From Erysipelotrichaceae bacterium (GTDB lineage: Bacteria; Bacillota_I; Bacilli_A; Erysipelotrichales; Erysipelotrichaceae): a stretch of 14,744 nucleotides of DNA. The DNA lies in contig DXZE01000044.1 of the NCBI GenBank assembly GCA_019415435.1, positions 1-14,744 of the forward strand, written 5' to 3'. Below are positions 12,820 to 14,744 of the stretch, piece after piece. Under the pieces are notes generated by a model. The model searched no databases. It saw nothing but the letters and a program-made list of their open reading frames with translations, and was not told where the DNA came from. A program made the position numbers and the translations under genes. Position 1 is the stretch's first letter; each line of letters begins with the position of its first letter.

Positions 12820-13170
12820 TTATGCATTTTTCTGATGTAAATAATGAATATAGTGATAACCCCATTTCTCTATCTGATTCAATACCGGACCAAACTCCCT
12901 GCCGATTTCACTTAAAGAGTATTCCACTCTGGGCGGTACTTCCGGATATACTTTACGGATAATAAGACCTTCATTTTCCAGTTTCTTTAATTGTGTGGAA
13001 AGGGTAGCCTGGGTGATTCCAATGTTTCTCTGTAATTCATTGAAACGCATCGTTCCGGATGATAATTCATGCAGAATCAGGATTGCCCATTTTCCTGATA
13101 ATAACTGCTGGCTAGTCACATAAGGACATATGCCGAACTTATTTTCTTTCTCACATTTTTCTTTTTTCAT
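12820..13170 (-). CDS. HxlR-family winged-helix transcriptional regulator
   Basis: The 116-residue product is a complete HxlR-type regulator: GKWAILILHEL (residues 26-36), MRFNELQRNIGITQATLSTQ followed by LKKLENEGLI, then the wing RKVYPEVPPRVEYSLSEIG, all diagnostic. Two cysteines near the N-terminus, Cys6 and Cys15 (in FGICPY, with the second at the position conserved in redox-sensing members such as YodB/HypR), could sense oxidants, electrophiles or quinones. The start is supported by GGAGG 9 bases upstream. It is divergent from the dioxygenase/MoaF-like pair and probably controls it; HxlR genes often lie next to the gene they regulate. Its 3' end lies 4 bases from the end of the amide-hydrolase remnant. 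Confidence 0.93.
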   Translation of the reverse strand: MKKEKCEKENKFGICPYVTSQQLLSGKWAILILHELSSGTMRFNELQRNIGITQATLSTQLKKLENEGLIIRKVYPEVPPRVEYSLSEIGREFGPVLNQIEKWGYHYIHYLHQKNA

Positions 13171-13306
13171 TGCCTGTTTCCTCCATTACTTAAGTAAAAG
13201 ATACTAACTCAAGATAAAAAACGTACTTGTTTGTTTATTTCCTGTTACTAGAATAATTATAGCAGGTCGGATAATTAAAGTGAGTAAATATTCAGGAGAA
13301 AATTAT
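13171..13306. promoter_or_regulatory. Divergent control region with HxlR operator candidate
   Basis: The 136-base gap holds a perfect 12-bp palindrome TTACTTAAGTAA at 13186-13197, close to the HxlR start, plus TACT (13202-13205) and GTACTT (13223-13228) elements resembling the TACT...AGTA half sites of HxlR-family operators. For the dioxygenase, TTGTTT (13227-13232) with TAGAAT (13249-13254, 16-base spacer) is a plausible promoter. Half sites overlapping both the -35 and the regulator leader suit shared control. Confidence 0.5.
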
Positions 13307-14086
13307 ATGACAAACAAGATGCCGGTTATCTTCAGTGGTCATGGCAGTCCTATGATTGCATTAGAAGACAACGAACTTACAAAGAAAATGAATGAAGCAG
13401 GAGATACAGTGATTGAAATGCATGGTAAGCCAAAGGCTATTCTTTCTGTTTCAGCACACTGGTATACCCATGGAACGCTTGTACAGAAAGAAGAGAATCC
13501 AGGACAGATCTATGACATGTATGGCTTTCCAAAGGAACTGTATGATGTAAAGTATCCTGTAAAGGGATCTGGAGAATTAAGTGACAGTGTATTAACCTTA
13601 TTGAAAGATAAAGTTTCCGTTAATAACAGCTGGGGTATCGATCATGGCACATGGACAGTATTGGTACATATGTTTCCGAAACATGATATTCCGGTTGTAC
13701 AGTTAAGTGTCAATGGTGATCTGAAAGCAGAAGATCACTATGAAATCGGTAAGAAACTGTCAGCTTTACGTGAAGAAGGCTATCTGATATTTGCATCGGG
13801 TAATGTTGTACATAATCTGGGCAGAGTAGAATGGGATAATCCAAATGGCACAAAACAGGCAGATGCATTTGATGCATGGATTAAGGATGCTGTACTAAAT
13901 CACCGTACCGATGATCTGATTCATTATGAAAAGCATCCTGACAGCCGATATGCTGTACCAACACCAGATCATTATCTGCCCTTACTCTATGCATATGGTG
14001 CTGGAGAAGGTGATGCTGTACAGGTATTCAACAATATCAGAAACCTTGGATCGATGGCTATGACAGGCTACGTATTTGGTATGTAA
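13307..14086 (+). CDS. LigB-type extradiol ring-cleavage dioxygenase (4,5-DOPA dioxygenase-like)
   Basis: A 259-residue single-subunit enzyme of the LigB superfamily, like E. coli YgiD and plant DOPA 4,5-dioxygenase, which open catechol rings with O2 using an active-site metal. Family segments are intact: MPVIFSGHGSPM (His12), ILSVSAHWYTHGT (His51, His55), SWGIDHGTWTVLVHMFP (His113, His121), SGNVVHNLG (His169) and PTPDHYLPLLYAYGAG (His222). By motif position His12, His51 and His222 should bind metal and His169 act in catalysis. The ATG at 13307 is chosen because GGAG (13295-13298) is 8 bases upstream; a GTG at 13280 has no such site. The MoaF-like gene follows 11 bases later. A strict O2-using dioxygenase in a probably anaerobic host is surprising; detoxification of catechols or oxygen, or a different reaction, are possible. 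Confidence 0.9.
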   Translation: MTNKMPVIFSGHGSPMIALEDNELTKKMNEAGDTVIEMHGKPKAILSVSAHWYTHGTLVQKEENPGQIYDMYGFPKELYDVKYPVKGSGELSDSVLTLLKDKVSVNNSWGIDHGTWTVLVHMFPKHDIPVVQLSVNGDLKAEDHYEIGKKLSALREEGYLIFASGNVVHNLGRVEWDNPNGTKQADAFDAWIKDAVLNHRTDDLIHYEKHPDSRYAVPTPDHYLPLLYAYGAGEGDAVQVFNNIRNLGSMAMTGYVFGM

Positions 14087-14097
14087 AGGAGGCTATT

Positions 14098-14436
14098 ATG
14101 AGTATATTTGAAGCATACAAAGGTAAGAAAGTAGATGTAAATTATGAAACAGGTTATCACTTTATCATTGAGTATCTGAGTGAGACTGAGTTACAGTGGA
14201 AGGCTTTATCCAAACGGGCTGAAGGTGCACCAGAGATAGAGAAAGAACCATATCAGTCATATGAATTAAGTGATGGTGTCTATATGGTTAACTGGATTGA
14301 AGAAAGCGGTCTGGTTGTATCACAGGTAGCTGACTTTAAGAATGGGAAAGTATGGGCATTTATGACATGGTCTGATGAGAATGCAAGAGGTCACAGAGCT
14401 AACCTTCTTCATAAGGGGACATTAACAGTATTGTAA
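14098..14436 (+). CDS. MoaF-like small lipocalin-fold protein
   Basis: The 112-residue product resembles the MoaF domain family, related in fold to lipocalins and phenolic acid decarboxylase: GKKVDVNYETGYHFIIEYLS, ELQWKALSKRAEGAPEIE, YMVNWIEESGLVVSQVADF, KVWAFMTWSDENARGHRANL. The W-K, NWIE-SG-VVSQV and T-W-S-D-E-A-R-G-HR segments are the conserved blocks. Despite the name, no molybdenum cofactor genes are nearby; proteins of this kind in gut bacteria are often next to oxidoreductases or flavoproteins and probably bind a small aromatic ligand. AAAGGAGG 7 bases before ATG gives a very strong start. It is co-transcribed with the dioxygenase and likely under HxlR control. Precise role unknown; no signal peptide, so cytoplasmic. 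Confidence 0.85.
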   Translation: MSIFEAYKGKKVDVNYETGYHFIIEYLSETELQWKALSKRAEGAPEIEKEPYQSYELSDGVYMVNWIEESGLVVSQVADFKNGKVWAFMTWSDENARGHRANLLHKGTLTVL

Positions 14437-14469
14437 TGGAAAGCGGCTGTAACAGTTGAAACAGCTTAA

Positions 14470-14511
14470 AAAAAGAGGAAAAACTCCCAAATAAGAGAAT
14501 TTCCTCTTTTT
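14470..14511. terminator. Bidirectional terminator after the MoaF-like gene
   Basis: AAAAAGAGGAAA (14470-14481) and TTTCCTCTTTTT (14500-14511) are perfectly complementary over 12 bp with an 18-base loop. The A/T-rich base of the stem supplies a T-run on both strands. Confidence 0.88.
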
Positions 14512-14699
14512 AGTGTGAATAGCTTAAAGCTTCAAAAAAGTTTTCCACTGAATGTGCGAAATTATGCTTATTATGCCGAAATATTAACTTCGATGTAAAT
14601 GATAGGGAAAGAATTGTAAATGCAAGAGATCGTCCTTCACAAAAATTTTTTAATCGGTAGAAGCCACGCCCCTTTATGGGGCGGTTATGCATTCCAGAA
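14512..14699. other. AT-rich spacer holding the end of an IS200/IS605 element
   Basis: No gene is supported. CGCCCC (14667-14672) and GGGGCG (14678-14683) form a 6-bp GC stem with a TTTAT loop, 17 bases beyond the TnpA stop, typical of the subterminal hairpin that TnpA recognises at its element end. A second palindrome AAAAATTTTT is at 14641-14650. The outer boundary should lie somewhere between about 14512 and 14660; I cannot fix it. Confidence 0.5.
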
Positions 14700-14744
14700 T
14701 CAGCCTTGATTTTCAATGTAGTGTTCAATTGTTGCTTGTGACAC
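14700..14744 (-). CDS. IS200/IS605-family transposase TnpA, last 14 codons (cut by window edge)
   Basis: On the minus strand, bases 14744-14700 encode VSQATIEHYIENQG and TGA. This is the ending of TnpA, the small HUH/Y1 single-strand transposase: the YIENQ segment fits the Y-x-x-x-Q motif in the C-terminal helix that carries the catalytic tyrosine. The HUH histidines lie beyond the window. The GC hairpin immediately downstream fits the element end. No tnpB is found on this side, so the element is either tnpA-only or has tnpB beyond the right edge. Confidence 0.75.
   Translation of the reverse strand: MSQATIEHYIENQG

Noticed and set aside
14437..14475. GCTGT/ACAGC hairpin after the MoaF-like stop as a second terminator.
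   Set aside because: The short stem is followed by A residues, not T, on the plus strand, and the 12-bp terminator just after it is sufficient.
14532..14661. Plus-strand frame with two CxxC-like pairs (CAKLC, CLLC) and FDVND/NARD, suggesting a TnpB C-terminal end convergent to tnpA.
   Set aside because: The Cys spacing and the D-N-A pattern do not fit the TnpB zinc finger well, the frame is about 45 codons long, and convergent tnpA-tnpB layout is not usual.
1..14744. CRISPR arrays, tRNA or rRNA genes.
   Set aside because: No regularly spaced repeats, no tRNA cloverleaf with a T-loop GTTCRA pattern and no rRNA-like segments were seen on either strand.

Overview
The window looks like a chromosomal stretch from a low-GC, Gram-positive, probably anaerobic gut bacterium (Bacillota; an Erysipelotrichia-like or clostridial lineage would fit, but this is inferred from protein style only). 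Supporting signs are strong AGGAGG-type ribosome binding sites, TTGACA/TATAAT-like promoters, many stem-loop plus T-run terminators, a phosphate-specific transport operon of Gram-positive layout, and a directly charging glutaminyl-tRNA synthetase.

Layout. (1) 1-1460 is visibly more AT-rich and appears to be the tail of an integrated mobile element: the C-terminal coiled-coil end of a probable relaxase, a DUF2089-type helix-turn-helix protein with its own promoter and palindromic operator candidate, a small three-helix membrane protein, a terminator, and a strongly self-complementary stretch of unknown nature (1340-1460) that may mark the element end. (2) 1530-3150 is a patchwork: a small thioredoxin-like protein on the minus strand, a frameshifted NERD-domain/zinc-ribbon gene, and an internally deleted IS1595-type transposase remnant. 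(3) 3190-7530 is an intact pstS-pstC-pstA-pstB-phoU operon, with CTGAC direct repeats at helical spacing upstream (candidate Pho box), a leader hairpin, an attenuator-like hairpin between pstS and pstC, and a terminator after phoU. (4) 7588-8600 holds a GNAT acetyltransferase preceded by a tiny overlapping ORF and followed by a decayed SAM methyltransferase. (5) 8670-10591 is a metal-homeostasis unit: a Fur-family regulator behind two perfect 7-1-7 inverted repeats that bracket its promoter, an overlapping ten-helix-type metal exporter gene (PF11449-like, annotated in databases as arsenic efflux or putative manganese transporter), and a flavin-reductase-like gene cut by one in-frame amber codon. 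(6) 10636-12372 is glnS with its terminator. (7) 12371-12816 joins two gene ends: the last codons of an ABC transporter ATPase (minus) directly abut the last part of a linear-amide C-N hydrolase-like gene (plus), the latter carrying a frameshift and an in-frame TGA. (8) 12820-14511 is an HxlR regulator divergent from a LigB-type extradiol dioxygenase and a MoaF-like lipocalin-fold protein, ended by a 12-bp bidirectional terminator. (9) 14667-14744 is the 3' end of an IS200/IS605 TnpA gene with its hairpin.

The most noticeable theme is the alternation of intact housekeeping/transport units with recently broken genes: six separate remnants, several of them broken by a single visible lesion. I did not find a clearly new multi-gene system. 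The best candidates for follow-up are the twin 7-1-7 operators of the Fur/metal-exporter unit, the HxlR/dioxygenase/MoaF-like cassette, the structured element boundary at 1340-1460, and the amber-interrupted flavin reductase.
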